From the NCBI GenBank assembly GCA_018907035.1, contig JACCIC010000125.1, positions 310,001 to 374,000 on the forward strand: 64,000 bases of DNA, read 5' to 3'. The DNA is from Sycobia sp. Sy_11. Its lineage: Eukaryota > Arthropoda > Insecta > Hymenoptera > Epichrysomallidae. Shown here piece by piece: positions 21,605-32,002 of this stretch. Under the pieces are notes generated by a model. It did no database searches and had not been told where the DNA came from. It saw only the letters and a list, made by a program, of their open reading frames with translations. A program made the translations under genes and the position numbers. Numbering within the stretch: position 1 is the first letter of the stretch; the number at the start of each line of letters is the position of its first letter.

Positions 21605-22170
21605 AGAGCGTGACTGCGAGGCGTCGAATTGTAATGTCGAGGCGAGCGAGCGAATCCGTATTGTAACACCACTGGTGAGCGTACGGCACCCCGACGACGC
21701 CTCATTGTAATTCCGATACGAGCGTACGAAGCGATACCCCCGCGGGCAATGCCACGCGATCTAACACCGATATCACACCGTGTAGATTAGGGAGACCGCG
21801 TAGGACGCGAATCGTAACCCGTCGAAGAACCCAAGCGCGAGCCCCTGCGGAGCCCAATAACAGCGAAGCCGCCTGTCATAACGACACGCGCCTGGTGAGA
21901 CGAAAAGTAGTCGCCCCAGGAAGAGCGGACGCTCAACCCCGCCACGGGATCAATCCCCCCGCCGCACTCGGGCCCAAGCCCGCGCCCGTCAACGGGCCGA
22001 TTAACTTCCGAACTCGTCGACGGTATGCCGGCGAATCCGGCCCTCGAAAAACAACTGCGTCTAGGGAAGGGAGTTCTTTACCCGTCCTTCCTCATTCCGG
22101 TGCTCCCCAGCGGTAGACCGCAGCCACCCCAGTTCCTCATCCTGACACGATGATCGATCCGAGAGAGAGA
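21605..22170 (+). other. Gypsy element 1: non-coding region between pol and 3' LTR, ending in PPT
   Basis: GC-richer than the leader, with short frames only. An env gene is not recognisable. The purine run at 22161-22170 immediately before the LTR serves as the expected polypurine tract. Confidence 0.6.
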
Positions 22171-23078
22171 TGTTGGGTCGAGCTGTCACGCTTCGGCTAC
22201 CAGCGTCTGGAGGGGTTCTCTCTCTCTCTCTAACCGTAGCCTGTATATATGTATTTGTATATTTCCATGTATAGATGTTTATCTGTTACAGGCCGACGCA
22301 CAACTACACCGGCGGAGAGGTAAGTGAGAGAGAGAGAGAGAGAGAGCGGGGAGTCGGGAGAGACGGCCGCGCGCGCGAAGAATTAGACAGAGAGAAAGCA
22401 GTGAGCTTTTGACACGTGTCTTAACCGGCCTTCGCTCCACGCACGTTTTTTTTTGCTTTTTGTGTTTGATCGTGTACGGGAACACGCCTCGTGCTCCACG
22501 TGTTTCCCCTCACCACGTACCTCTTCTTCGGGGAGTGTACCCGATCGGACGCGCGTGTTGTGCCACGGTATTGTGAGTGTGTGCAGTGCACACGCGCCGA
22601 GGACGAGTCCGAGCGGACGAACTGTCGTCCGACCCCGTCTCCGCGGAATATCCGTCCCATCCCGAGGTTTCTGGACGGCGACGTCACCGCCGCTCCCGGT
22701 GAAGAAAGGCGCTGCTGCCGGACGAGGACGCGCTGCGGGATCAACGAGCTCCGACTCGCTGTAAGTGGCAGCCCCTTGTCTCTCTCTCTCTCTCTCTCTC
22801 TCTCTTCCCTAGCTCCGCGCGCGCCGTCGCCTCGGCGACCCTCGGTCTGCGCTCGACGCGCCTTATCGCGCCCGTCGTGTAAACCCGCGAGACATTAAAG
22901 CGCATTTAATTTTACCTTTTGTCTTCTTATTCCGTGCAAATCCTGCATGCGAGCCTTCGCCCTTCGCGAACCGCCCCTCTCCTTTGCCGAATTCTTTCGG
23001 GGCTAAGCCCAGCCGGGCACATCTTTTGCAACGGCCGTGCCCGCCGTCCTCGTGCTCGAGGCGGACACGCGCAGCGTT

Positions 23079-23081
<3 letters not shown>
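22171..23081 (+). repeat. 3' LTR of Gypsy element 1 (911 bp)
   Basis: Begins TGTTGGGTCG and ends GCGTTACA. From 22240 it matches the 5' LTR closely, with one short deletion relative to it (near 22515) and a longer GA tract. The first ~70 bases do not match the 5' LTR start. Confidence 0.9.

Positions 23082-23140
<59 letters not shown>
23082..23140. repeat. (TA)n tract, right flank of Gypsy element 1
   Basis: About 29 TA units directly after the 3' LTR. Confidence 0.95.
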
Positions 23141-23144
<4 letters not shown>

Positions 23145-24355
23145 TATAGATGTAGCAATACAATTTCTTTTTGGTTGCTAACAATATAAGCAGTAGCAAT
23201 AAAATTTCTTTTGGTCAGTGTAAGCTACTCATCTTTTATTACACCCCCCGCTGCCAGCCTATTGTCTCGACAAGCTTTCCCTCTGCACGCGCCGAAGACA
23301 GTCGTCTCCCCCTTCGATCACACCATCGCGCGAGCTCGAAAAACAACATCTGGAATATCGCACGAAACAGCCAGTACCTCGCTTTGACCACTAGAGGTCC
23401 TCGTTTTCAGTCGAAAATTTTTACTGCAGTGTGGCCCATAAGCGTCGGCGATCTCCCCTTATTATCTCTGCTACTATCTTTACCGTTCATAAACGGACCT
23501 TGTTTGCAGTTCTGCCGCAGACAAAAATATTCTTGTGGCACTGCGATGAAACCAGATCCGCTTATGTCCCTGGCCATCTCTATTCATCTTTGATTACAAG
23601 TCTATGATTCCATTCCTCTCAACTTCCATACTCCATATGTACTTCATAGGTCTTTCTCTTTCTCTCTCTCTCTGTCTCTCTCTCCCCCTGTCCCTCCCCC
23701 TGACCCTCATTTCGTTTTTTAAGTTATTTTTTTAATTCAATTTTGTACATAAAATAATTTAATATCTGTTATTTAAGAAATATAATTCGCTTATATTTTC
23801 ATGCCATAAGATTTTTTCTTTTCTGGTCGTGCGATTTATTTTTAAAGTACGATAAGTGCATATAGATAGGTGTAAATGGTCATTATTTGATTTTCTTATA
23901 AACTATAATATCAAGTGAATATTGACACTTTATCTAAAATTTCTTACAAGATGAAGTAAATGGAGAATTTTCAAGTATTATTTCAACCTCTTTGCATCAA
24001 AGGTATAATATACAAATTTGTTGAGAAATGTATAAAGTGGTTTTCAATATTAAGTTAATAAATTAATTTTATTAAGACTACTGTAAAAACTTAAAAAGCT
24101 GTATTTCAACAAAAGCAATTCTTCTTAAGGACATATTTATGGAAAAGTTTTGAGCTATTGTAAGCGAGTAGTAGAATTGCTCAATCTCTTTCAATACATC
24201 AAGGAAGTAGTATGTCAATTTATTTGAAAGTCCCAGTTAGACTATAATAATGATATGAGCAAATAAATTTCATAATATAAGTTTTAAATCTAAAGTCTAA
24301 TAATTTGTAATAAATACCATCTTAATTGAAAATTCTTGCAATGCATTTAAAATGT

Positions 24356-24409
<54 letters not shown>

Positions 24410-24506
24410 TTTATAGAATGTGGTAATAATGAACAGAAAGATAAAATGTACAAAACTAATTTTGAAAGATCACATATAATTTAAGATAATTAATAAAATA
24501 ACTAAT
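23141..24506. other. Upstream region of the galactosyltransferase exon; possible promoter or 5' exon, unproven
   Basis: A small direct repeat (GTAGCAAT...AATTTCTTTT) lies at 23150-23218. 23230-23600 is a GC-richer block in otherwise AT-rich DNA and could be a promoter or untranslated first exon of the + strand gene, or a dispersed repeat. A CT-rich stretch is at 23650-23700 and (TA)n at 24362-24405. No coding sequence is supported. Confidence 0.3.
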
Positions 24507-24719
24507 ATTGAGGCCTACTATGACTCAATCGCTAGAGCAAAGGACTAATAACTTGGTGATCCGAGTTCAAATTCCGGTCTTGGCCGATTGACACAAGCAC
24601 CACTGTAATAATTTACATGTGCTTTGTTTACAAACAGATCGTAGACCTCCATCGCTGATTAGCACCAATATATGGAAGCATAAATAGAGCGACATTAAAT
24701 AACATAAAAAAAAAAAAAA
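24507..24719 (+). mobile_element. tRNA-derived SINE with poly(A) tail and target-site duplication
   Basis: The head resembles a tRNA, with an A-box-like ATGACTCAATCGCTAGAG and a B-box GAGTTCAAATTCC at normal spacing. An unrelated body and an A-run (24705-24722) follow. An 11-bp direct repeat AAATAACTAAT flanks it (24496-24506 and 24720-24730), the mark of LINE-assisted insertion. It lies about 90 bp upstream of the first coding exon of the galactosyltransferase. Confidence 0.85.
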
Positions 24720-24809
24720 AAATAACTAATAAAATAAAAAGAACGTATGAAACATTTTTAATGTCATTTGAAATTCCATAATTTTTAGATCTTTTAAATC
24801 TTTTCTTAG

Positions 24810-25041
24810 ATGGAAAGGGCACAATTATTGCCTATGCAACTGCCATCTGCCAGCAGCATAAATGTCAAAGGAAGAATATCTTTTGTCAGACGTTTGGTAC
24901 TTGGTTTTATAATTTTAGCAGGACTCGGACTACTTTATGTACCAGCGTATCATTCAGCCCAAGGACAATTTTATAGTGGTTTAGGTGAGACTCCCTCCCC
25001 CATGGGCTCTGGAGGAAGTACACACTTTATAACCTCTGTAG
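24810..25041 (+). CDS. Beta-1,3-galactosyltransferase (GT31), coding exon 1: cytosolic tail and signal anchor
   Basis: Golgi enzymes of this family add galactose or a related sugar in beta-1,3 linkage to glycan acceptors. The exon encodes 77 residues plus one base. A short N-terminal tail with basic residues (KGRISFVRR) precedes one hydrophobic segment (about residues 26-46, RLVLGFIILAGLGLLYV), the type II signal anchor expected of GT31 enzymes, and the stem region follows. The ATG directly follows a pyrimidine-rich acceptor ending TTCTTAG, so an upstream non-coding exon is likely. The donor is GTATGC at 25042, phase 1, and it fits exon 2 exactly. Assignment as the first exon depends on this phase match and the anchor. 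The exon is moderately certain, the family is certain from exons 2-3. Confidence 0.75.
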
Positions 25042-25125
25042 GTATGCATTTGTCATTGCTGGTCCACCTGTATTTAAGTTATAATTTTTCTTATAATTAT
25101 ATTTTTCACAATAGAAGCTGCACAC

Positions 25126-25127
<2 letters not shown>

Positions 25128-25196
<69 letters not shown>
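25128..25196. repeat. (GA)n microsatellite
   Basis: About 33 GA units beginning 86 bp after the exon 1 donor site. In the + strand transcript it forms a purine-rich block near the 5' splice site. Confidence 0.95.
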
Positions 25197-25201
<5 letters not shown>

Positions 25202-25520
25202 ACCGACGAGGCAGAGATTGTAACATCAAATAAAATAGATACAATTAAAAAATATTTCCATTGGTCTTACAGTCCACTTAAATAAATTAAAAATAATACG
25301 TAATAATATCAATATATATTTACATTAATATTAGTACATCAATACTAAAAATAATAAAAATAAAAAATAAATATTAAAAATTATAAACAGTCAGACTGTC
25401 CTTGTGTAAAATCACTCCAGTAGACTAATCTGAAAATAAAAATATTAGCTGAGAAAAATTTTATGTTAGTAAAGTGCAATCTGACTGTCCCCACCACTCT
25501 TACCTAATTTAAGACTTGCT

Positions 25521-25570
25521 CTAGTAGTTCAACGTTTCGATCTTGCTAAGGCTCTTCATCAGGAACTAAA
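25521..25570 (-). ncRNA. Hammerhead ribozyme, copy A (Penelope terminal region)
   Basis: On the minus strand the core CTGATGA is followed by a stem II of GAGC...GATC (one mismatch), then GAAAC and GTT. A two-base-pair, loop-less stem III (AC/GT) precedes the expected cleavage position after GTT. Stem I pairs TAGTTC (before the core) with GAACTA (after the site). This minimal type I layout is known from Penelope-like elements. Confidence 0.75.
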
Positions 25571-25832
25571 CTAAACCTTATATTCCAATCCATATACACA
25601 CCATCCCCACTACCAAATTTAGTAAATCAAATTTAAAATCCCCCTCTATATAAAATGTTCAAAACTAATCAATTTAATAAAGAATGATAAATGTTATCTA
25701 ATTTACTAGAATCTAACATTATATTCACATTATTTTGATTCTTGAAAATATGAATACTTTCAAGACTCTCCCTTTTATACTTATTATTAATACCATGCTC
25801 TAAAATATCCACATTCACGAAATCAAAAGAAT

Positions 25833-26033
25833 TTAAAGTAAAAACTTTAAACAAGGTTCCTTTAAACCGGAAGGAAAATGTGAAGTACATAAACATTTAT
25901 GTTCATAAATTCTCTTTTTTAAATATCTACTTGTTTGACCAATGTAGTATTTATTACAATTCATACAATTAATTTTGTAAACAACTCCAAATGTTAAACA
26001 TAGATCATCCTTATCTTTGCAAATATTAAACAA
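25833..26033 (-). pseudogene. Penelope GIY-YIG endonuclease domain (copy A)
   Basis: This nuclease nicks the target for Penelope insertion. Visible are GVVYKINC and, 8 residues on, YYIGQTSRYLKKRIYEHK, the GIY-YIG core with its basic helix (R in SRYLKKR). A CxxC pair (INCMNC) lies between them, as in many Penelope endonucleases. A frame change follows immediately after the EHK motif. Confidence 0.85.
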
Positions 26034-26938
26034 CTTAAATTATTGCTATTATTAAAGAAAATTTGAATGTTATATTTCCGAAAATTTCTTTTAATTCTCT
26101 CAGACAATCCTCTAACATATGGTAAGACAATAATTTTGCCTCTGTTTACATCAACTCGTGCATATATATATATAGCTTTGGTATTATAAATGTCAAACAA
26201 TCTCTCAACAATTAATTTATTAATAAATTCAATTAAATTTTCATCATTAATGAAAATTTCTCTTATTATCTATAAATTATTTTGTCTAAAATCTGTATGT
26301 GACAATTTTATTGCCCTGTCAATCACACCTTTTAGTACTCCAATTTTGTTTCCAAATTGATGGTGAGAATTAAAATCGAAAAATCTACCTGACCAAGTAG
26401 GTTTTCTATACTAATTAAGCTTCACTTTATTATGACTACATCTAATGCCATTGATGTCCAGAAAACTCAACTGATTGTTGACTTCAATCTTCCCTGTAAA
26501 TTTAATTGTCATTTACAAAATTAAAAGCATCCAGCAATTCATCCACAAAAACTTCTGGAACAATTGTAAATATATCATTAACATATCTCTTAAATATCAT
26601 TGGTTCAAAAATTAATATTGACAAAGCAATACTTTTTAATTTTTCTATAACTAAATTCGCTATAACTGGTGACAAAGATGACCCCATTGGACATCCATAT
26701 TTTTGTTCATAAAATTTATTATCAAATGAAAAAATTGTGCTATTAAAAAGTAAATTAATTGCTTTAATAAATTCATTGATTCTTAATTTTGTATGTAAAT
26801 CAATTTCATGTCATTTTTCTTATATAATATCATTCAACAATTCTAAAGGTACATTTGTATATAAAGATATCACATCCAATGAAATCATATTATAGTTATT
26901 CGGATTAATATCTTTCATTTCATTGTAAACATAATTTC

Positions 26939-27370
26939 CGAAAAACTACAAGTTTAATAATTGCAAAGATAAGGATGATCTATGTTTACAATCTGGAGTT
27001 TTTTACAAAATTATTTATATGGATTGTAATAAATACTACATTGGAAAAACAAGTAGATATTTAAAAAAGAGAATTTATGAACATAAGTTTATAAAACGTA
27101 TAAGCAATTAGGTAAGTGTGGTGGGGACAGTCAGATTACACATTACTAAAATAAAAATGTTTGCAGCTAATATTTTTATTTTCAGATTAGTCTACGAGGG
27201 TGATTTTACACAAGGACAGTCTGACTGTCATTATAATTTTTAATTTTTTTTTTGTTTTATTATTGTTTGTATTGATGTATTAATATTAAGATAAATGTAT
27301 ATTGATATTATCACGTATTATTTTCGATTTATTTAATTGGACTGTATGACGAATGAAAATATTTATTAAT
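26939..27370 (+). mobile_element. Penelope-like fragment D, inverted relative to copy A
   Basis: Starts with a few bases of RT (CGAAAAACTACAAG), jumps to the GIY-YIG region (SGVFYKII ... YYIGKTSRYLKKRIYEHK), then jumps to the terminal region (GGGGACAGTCAGATTACA onward) and the terminus near 27347-27370. The ribozyme segment is lost in the second jump. It joins copy A head-to-head at 26940. Confidence 0.75.
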
Positions 27371-27490
27371 ATTTATTGCATTATTTACTTGAAACAGTAT
27401 TCTGATAAAATTTGTCAATATATTTATGAAGAAATAAAATTAATTTTTTGGTTAGGTGCTAATTATTTTTATATTAGGTTAGGTATTATA

Positions 27491-27808
27491 TGTTCATCAA
27501 TTCTCTTTTTTCAATATCTACCTGTTTGTCCAATGTAGTATTTATTACAATCCATACAAATAATTTTGTAAGCAACTCCAGATTTTAAACATAGATTATC
27601 CTTATCTTTTCAATTATTAAACAATCTACTCATATTATTGCTATTTTTAAAGAGAATTTGAATGTTACATTTCCGAAAATTTCTTTTAATTCTTTCAGAT
27701 AATCCTCTAACATATGGTAAGACAATAATTTTGTCTCTGTTAACATCAACTCGTATTTTATGTCTATTTTCGGTATTATAAATGTCAAATAATCTCTTAA
27801 TTTAATTG
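27491..27808 (-). mobile_element. Penelope-like fragment E (endonuclease region)
   Basis: The minus strand reads the segment from RT C-terminus (VRGLSERIKRNFRKCNIQI-like) through the GIY-YIG core (YYIGQTGRY). No terminal region is present on its downstream side. Confidence 0.7.
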
Positions 27809-28070
27809 TACTTATGTCGACTGCTCATATACAAATTAATAAATATTTTTTTATTGGGCTTACAGTCCAATCAATTCAACCTAAAAATAGAAATAAAAAT
27901 TAAAAATAAAAATCAAATTAAAAATTCAATTAAAAATTATAATGACAGTCAGACTGTCCTTGTTTACATTCACCCCCGTAGACTAATTTGAAAATAAAAA
28001 ATATTAGCTGAAAAAATTCTTTGTTAGTAAAGTGCAGCCTGACTGTCCCCAACACCCTTACTTAATTGAA

Positions 28071-28120
28071 GATCTGTCCAACGTCTCGAGCTCGCTACGG
28101 CTCCTCATCAGGGACTAAAT
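28071..28120 (-). ncRNA. Hammerhead ribozyme, copy B (left terminal repeat), core mutated
   Basis: Minus strand: stem I TAGTCC, core CTGATGA, stem II GAGC...GCTC, then GAGAC instead of GAAAC, then GTTGGACA. The conserved GAA of the core is changed to GAG, which should abolish or strongly reduce cleavage. Stems I and II remain paired. Confidence 0.7.
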
Positions 28121-28311
28121 TAAACCTTATATTCTAATCTATATATACCTTATCCCCACTATCAAATTTAGTAAATTAACTTAAATCTAATAATTAAATT
28201 AATAATTAAATTATTAATTATTAATTCTTTTATTTATTAATTATTTTATTAATAATTAATAAAATAATTAAATTAAGTCTATCTATTTAACTTAAATTAA
28301 GGGGGTATGTC

Positions 28312-28560
28312 ATGATTTATTTTAGAGAAATTGATTGCAAATATGGTAGTATTATTAAAGATTATTGTTCAAAATGGATAAAAATGAATTTAAAAGTTGT
28401 AATTCTTAAAGAAAAACTTACATTCCTTATTAGATGCAAGAAATCAAATATATTTTCGGTACACATTAAAAATAGATTTCATGATGAATATTTTTTGCAG
28501 GTTTATAGTAATAGTGTTGGTTATGATCTAAAAAAAAAATATTTTCTTTTTCAAAAATAA
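28312..28560 (+). other. Open frame of 82 codons before the Penelope RT
   Basis: Lies between the left terminal repeat and the RT. It contains no motif I recognise. It may be a decayed 5' extension of the RT protein in a different frame, or chance in AT-rich DNA. Confidence 0.25.
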
Positions 28561-28718
28561 ATTACTTAATTTAGAAATTAGAGATTTACATATTCAGATT
28601 CATTCCTTGAATAGATATTTATTAAAGATTGAATATTATTTATATCAAAATATAGAAAAAAATGAATTACATGAATTTTTTCTTAGTCAAAACAAACATT
28701 TTACTAAGACAAAATAGT

Positions 28719-30389
28719 TAAACTATTAATAGACAAACATTAAAAAGGAAATTTGAATGTTTAAGAAATAAAAAACAATTTCAAATCTATCAGATTAACA
28801 ATGCAAACAATAAAAATTGGTTTAGGAATCTAACTGACAAGAAGATACCAAATGAAGTAATAAACATCATGTCTAAAGGTGCCAAACATGGAATATTATA
28901 TTATAAAAATAATCTCCCTATCAAAGAAATCATTGCGGAGGTTCAAAGTAATCTTTTTGGTTTAAATGATGATGAAGTGATAAAGGAATGTAGGGCATCT
29001 TTGGTGAATGTCATTAGTAATTTTAAAAGAGAAAATAAATTTGATAATTTTTTAATTAGTAATTTTATACATGATTTAATTACCGCGAATAATTTTTTGA
29101 GAAATAACCCTAATATAATTTTCCAAAAGGCCGACAAAGCTAATGTAACTGTAGCTTCCAATAAAATTGATTACATAAATTGTATAAATAATATATTAAA
29201 TGATGATAGTACTTATTTGAAGATTGGTAATCCACATATCATTAAGCTACAAAATAATTTGAAAGAGTTATTAAATAATTGGAAAAGAAATGAATATATA
29301 AATGATACTACATATAAGTATTTAAAATGTGAAAATGGAGCTGTAGCAAAATGTTATGGGCTTCCCAAGATTCATAAAGAAAATCTGACATTTAGAATAA
29401 TAATATCTTCCATAGGTTTCCCAACTTATAATATTGCTAGATTTTTGTCTAATATATTGGTTAAGATAGTTAGAAGAACTAGTTCTTACATTAAGGATAG
29501 TTGGTGTTTTTACAATGAAATGAAAGATATTGTTATTTCGAAAAACTACAAGATGATTTCATTGTATGTAGTATCTTTGTTTACAAATGTACCTTTAGAG
29601 TTGTTAAATGATATTATACAGGAAAAGTGGCATGAAATTAATTTGCATACAAAATTAACAATGAATGAATTTATTAAAGCAATTAATTTGGTTTTTAATA
29701 ACACAATTTTTTCATTTGATAATAAATTTTATGAACGAAAACACGGATGTCCAATGGGGTCGCCTTTGTCACCGGTTATAGCTAATTTAGTTACGGAAAA
29801 GTTAGAAAGTATAGCCTTGTCAAAATTGCTTTTTGAACCAATGATATTTTAGAGATATGTTGATGATATCTTTACAATTGTTCCGGAAGTTTTTGTAGAT
29901 GAAATGGTGGATGTTTTTAATTCTGTACATGACAGAATTAAATTTACAAGGGAGGTTGAGGTTAATAATTAGTTAAGTTTTCTGGACATTAATGTCATTA
30001 GATGTAGTAATAATAAGGTCAAACTTAATTGGTACTGAAAGTCTACTTGGTCAGGTAGGTTTTTAGATTTTAATTCACACCACCAATTCGGAAACAAAAT
30101 TGGAGCATTGAAAGGTGTCATTGACAGAGCAATTAAATTGTCACATAAAGATTTTAGACAAAATAATTTACAGATAGTAAGAGAGACTTTTATTAATAAT
30201 GGCTATCCAATTCAATTTATTAATAGATTGATTGCTGAGAGATTGTTTGATATTTATAATACCGAAAATAGACATAGTGCAGGAATTGATGTTAACAGAG
30301 GCAAAATTATTGTCTTACCATATGTTCGAGGATTATCTGAAAGAATAAAAAGTTTATCATTCCTTATTAAATTGATTGGTTTTGGATAA
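28719..30389 (+). pseudogene. Penelope reverse transcriptase (copy C), endonuclease deleted
   Basis: Penelope-type RT without the endonuclease. The open frame without stops runs from 28719 to 29852. N-terminal features include NWFRNLTDKKIPNE; then come QKADKANVTVAS, CYGLPKIHKENLTFR (YGLPKIHK signature), MISLYVVSLFTNVPLEL and CPMGSPLSPVIAN. Motif A in relatives, and in copy A here, is SLDV; the Asp is replaced by Tyr in this copy. A TAG at 29850-29852 precedes RYVDDIFTIV (motif C intact), and further stops follow at about 29970 and 30037 before the last open part (30108-30389). The C-terminal GIY-YIG is missing by deletion at about 30349. Confidence 0.85.
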
Positions 30390-30470
30390 TTTGTGTAGAG
30401 GGGAATTTATATTTAATTTACGAAATTTGGTGGTGGGAATGGGTATATATAGATTAGAATATAAGGTTTA

Positions 30471-30520
30471 GATTAGTCCCTGATGAGGAGCCGTAGCGAG
30501 CTCGAAACGTTGGACAAGTC
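30471..30520 (+). ncRNA. Hammerhead ribozyme, copy C right terminal repeat, core intact
   Basis: GATTAGTCC, then CTGATGA, a base, GAGC, an 8-nt loop, GCTC, GAAAC, GTT and GGACAAGTC. Stem I pairs TAGTCC with GGACAA (mostly), stem II is four perfect pairs, and stem III is two pairs without a loop. Predicted self-cleavage falls between 30511 and 30512. Every invariant core base is present, making this the best candidate of the three. Confidence 0.8.
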
Positions 30521-30779
30521 TTCAATTAGGTAAGGGTGTTGGGGACAGTCAGACTGCACTTTACTAACAAAGAATTTTTTCAGCTAATATTTTATTTTCA
30601 GATTAGTCTACGGGGGTGAATGTAAACAAGGACAGTCTGACTGTCATTATAATTTTAATTTAATTTTTATTTTATTTATTTATTTATTATTTTTTTTTTT
30701 TATTTTTTTTTTTATTCTATTTTTGGATTGAAATGATTGGACTGTAAGACCAATAAAAAAATATTTATTAATTTATTGC

Positions 30780-30785
<6 letters not shown>

Positions 30786-30826
<41 letters not shown>

Positions 30827-30870
30827 TCGCAACAGCTAGCAAGCAGTTCGAAGTTTTAAAACCTAGTAAG
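30786..30870 (-). repeat. (TA)n tract and inverted end-fragment of dispersed repeat family 1
   Basis: TA units at 30786-30824 are followed by TCTCGCAACAGCTAGCAAGCAG, the reverse complement of the end of copy A at 15944-15985, including the adjacent TA tract. This suggests the TA tract travels with the repeat. Confidence 0.6.
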
Positions 30871-31960
30871 TAAGACCAATAAAAATATATTTATTAATTT
30901 ATTAATAGACTTATTTTAAATTAAGTTATTTTATTTTATGCTTTTATCTTAAATTCAATTTAAAATCAAAACAAATAGAATATAGTATTTTCTTCTATTT
31001 CAACCATCCTAATCGACACTTTATAAGGTGTTTTACTTTACTGGGCAAAAAGAGTGTATATAATTCCTTATAAATCACATATTCCTGTCTTTTTGACATT
31101 AATAAAGATTACGGAGATTCATTATTGTTTAAAATTGCCTGTCTTTCACCTGATTACTAGGAATAAGAACACACACATACGCATGATTTCTGACATTTTT
31201 CTCGTTTACTGAGACCGTGTGACTAGATGGGTGAGCCAACTCGAGCTCGAGCGGTGAGCTAACGTAACCGGAGACGGAGCCAAGCACAAGGTGTGGCGGT
31301 GTGCTCACTAGCGCTTAATGTAACAGGGCAAGTTGGCGCAGGCGTTTTTTGACTCGTCGCAAATCTCCCCCCTCCTGCTAAACCGAAGTTCGTCTGCTGA
31401 TGTATGAATCATTTTCCATTCTATATTCTTTCGTTTTTTAGCACGTTGGTCGCTTACAAGGATCCTGTGCACATTCTGTTTACTTTAATTCCTACGCTGC
31501 GAGCGAATCATGACGACGACGAGCTCCCCGTCATCTCGGACATAGGTGGTGAAACATGAGCCATAAAATTCTTTAACCTTTTGTCAATATCACGAGCACT
31601 TTAGATGTCTTCTCTTCGATTGCTCCCTTTCCAGGGCCCATCACTTCTGTCTTGTTTTCACCATTTGCGAGGCAGTCTGATGCTGAACGGCGGTGTCGGC
31701 CAACTGTCTCTACGCTGCATCCTTCGACAGAGCGGAGACTTCCCCAGTGCGACATATCTCTTTGATTTCTTTGGCTCAGTATCTACTATCGGGTTTCTCA
31801 TAATGGTTTCTGCTGACCTCAGCATTGCTGCTATCTTCGATCATTTCTTTCGATCGCTTTAACGTCGTCCTTACTTAAAGTCGACTCAAACCTCTTGATC
31901 GTTTTTACCCGAGCTCTTTTTGAAGTTAATATTTCTTACGGTGCACTCTACTCCGCTCGA

Positions 31961-31962
<2 letters not shown>
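30871..31962. other. Unclassified intronic DNA
   Basis: A short extra copy of the Penelope terminus (CCAATAAAAATATATTTATTAAT) is near 30871-30903. 31040-31190 has TATA-like and AATAAA motifs reminiscent of an LTR, but no ends are defined. The minus strand of 31573-31960 gives a polar Ser/Arg/Lys-rich translation in broken frames that could be part of a gag. No gene is supported. Confidence 0.3.

Positions 31963-31999
<37 letters not shown>
31963..31999. repeat. (TA)n tract left of LTR-like segment
   Basis: About 18 TA units abutting TGTAACGAGG. Confidence 0.9.

Positions 32000-32002
<3 letters not shown>

Larger units (their letters stand above)
16017..23081 (+). mobile_element. Ty3/Gypsy LTR retrotransposon 1, internally deleted
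   Basis: Components in order: 5' LTR, PBS (16930), long AT-rich leader, a short gag-like region (18534-19231), one pol frame (19247-21604), a non-coding 3' part, a purine tract (GAGAGAGAGA at 22161-22170) as PPT, and the 3' LTR. Size is 7.07 kb. The Gag C-terminus, protease and RT N-terminus are missing. Both outer flanks are (TA)n. Confidence 0.9.
25244..26940 (-). mobile_element. Penelope-like element copy A, 5'-truncated
   Basis: Minus-strand order: RT from motif A to the thumb (26940-26200), GIY-YIG endonuclease (about 26030-25830), C-terminal residues to the stop near 25669, then a terminal region with a hammerhead ribozyme (25521-25570), ending at the terminus near 25244 (TTGGTCTTACAGTCC on the + strand). 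RT motifs are SLDVISLYTNVPL with the catalytic Asp present, CPMGSSLSPVIAN, and YVNDIFTIV, where the usual YxDD has become YVND. Stops and frame changes are present, so the copy is dead. At 26940 it abuts an inverted fragment. Confidence 0.85.
27833..30774 (+). mobile_element. Penelope-like element copy C with inverted terminal repeats
   Basis: A ~340-bp terminal block at 27833-28180 is inverted with respect to 30420-30774. Both carry a hammerhead motif and the GACAGTCTGACTGTC-type palindrome near their ends. Between them, on the + strand, is an N-terminal region and RT (28719-30389). The GIY-YIG domain is deleted: the frame jumps from LSERIK directly to the last residues seen in copy A. Inverted or partial extra termini are a known oddity of Penelope-like elements. 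Confidence 0.8.
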
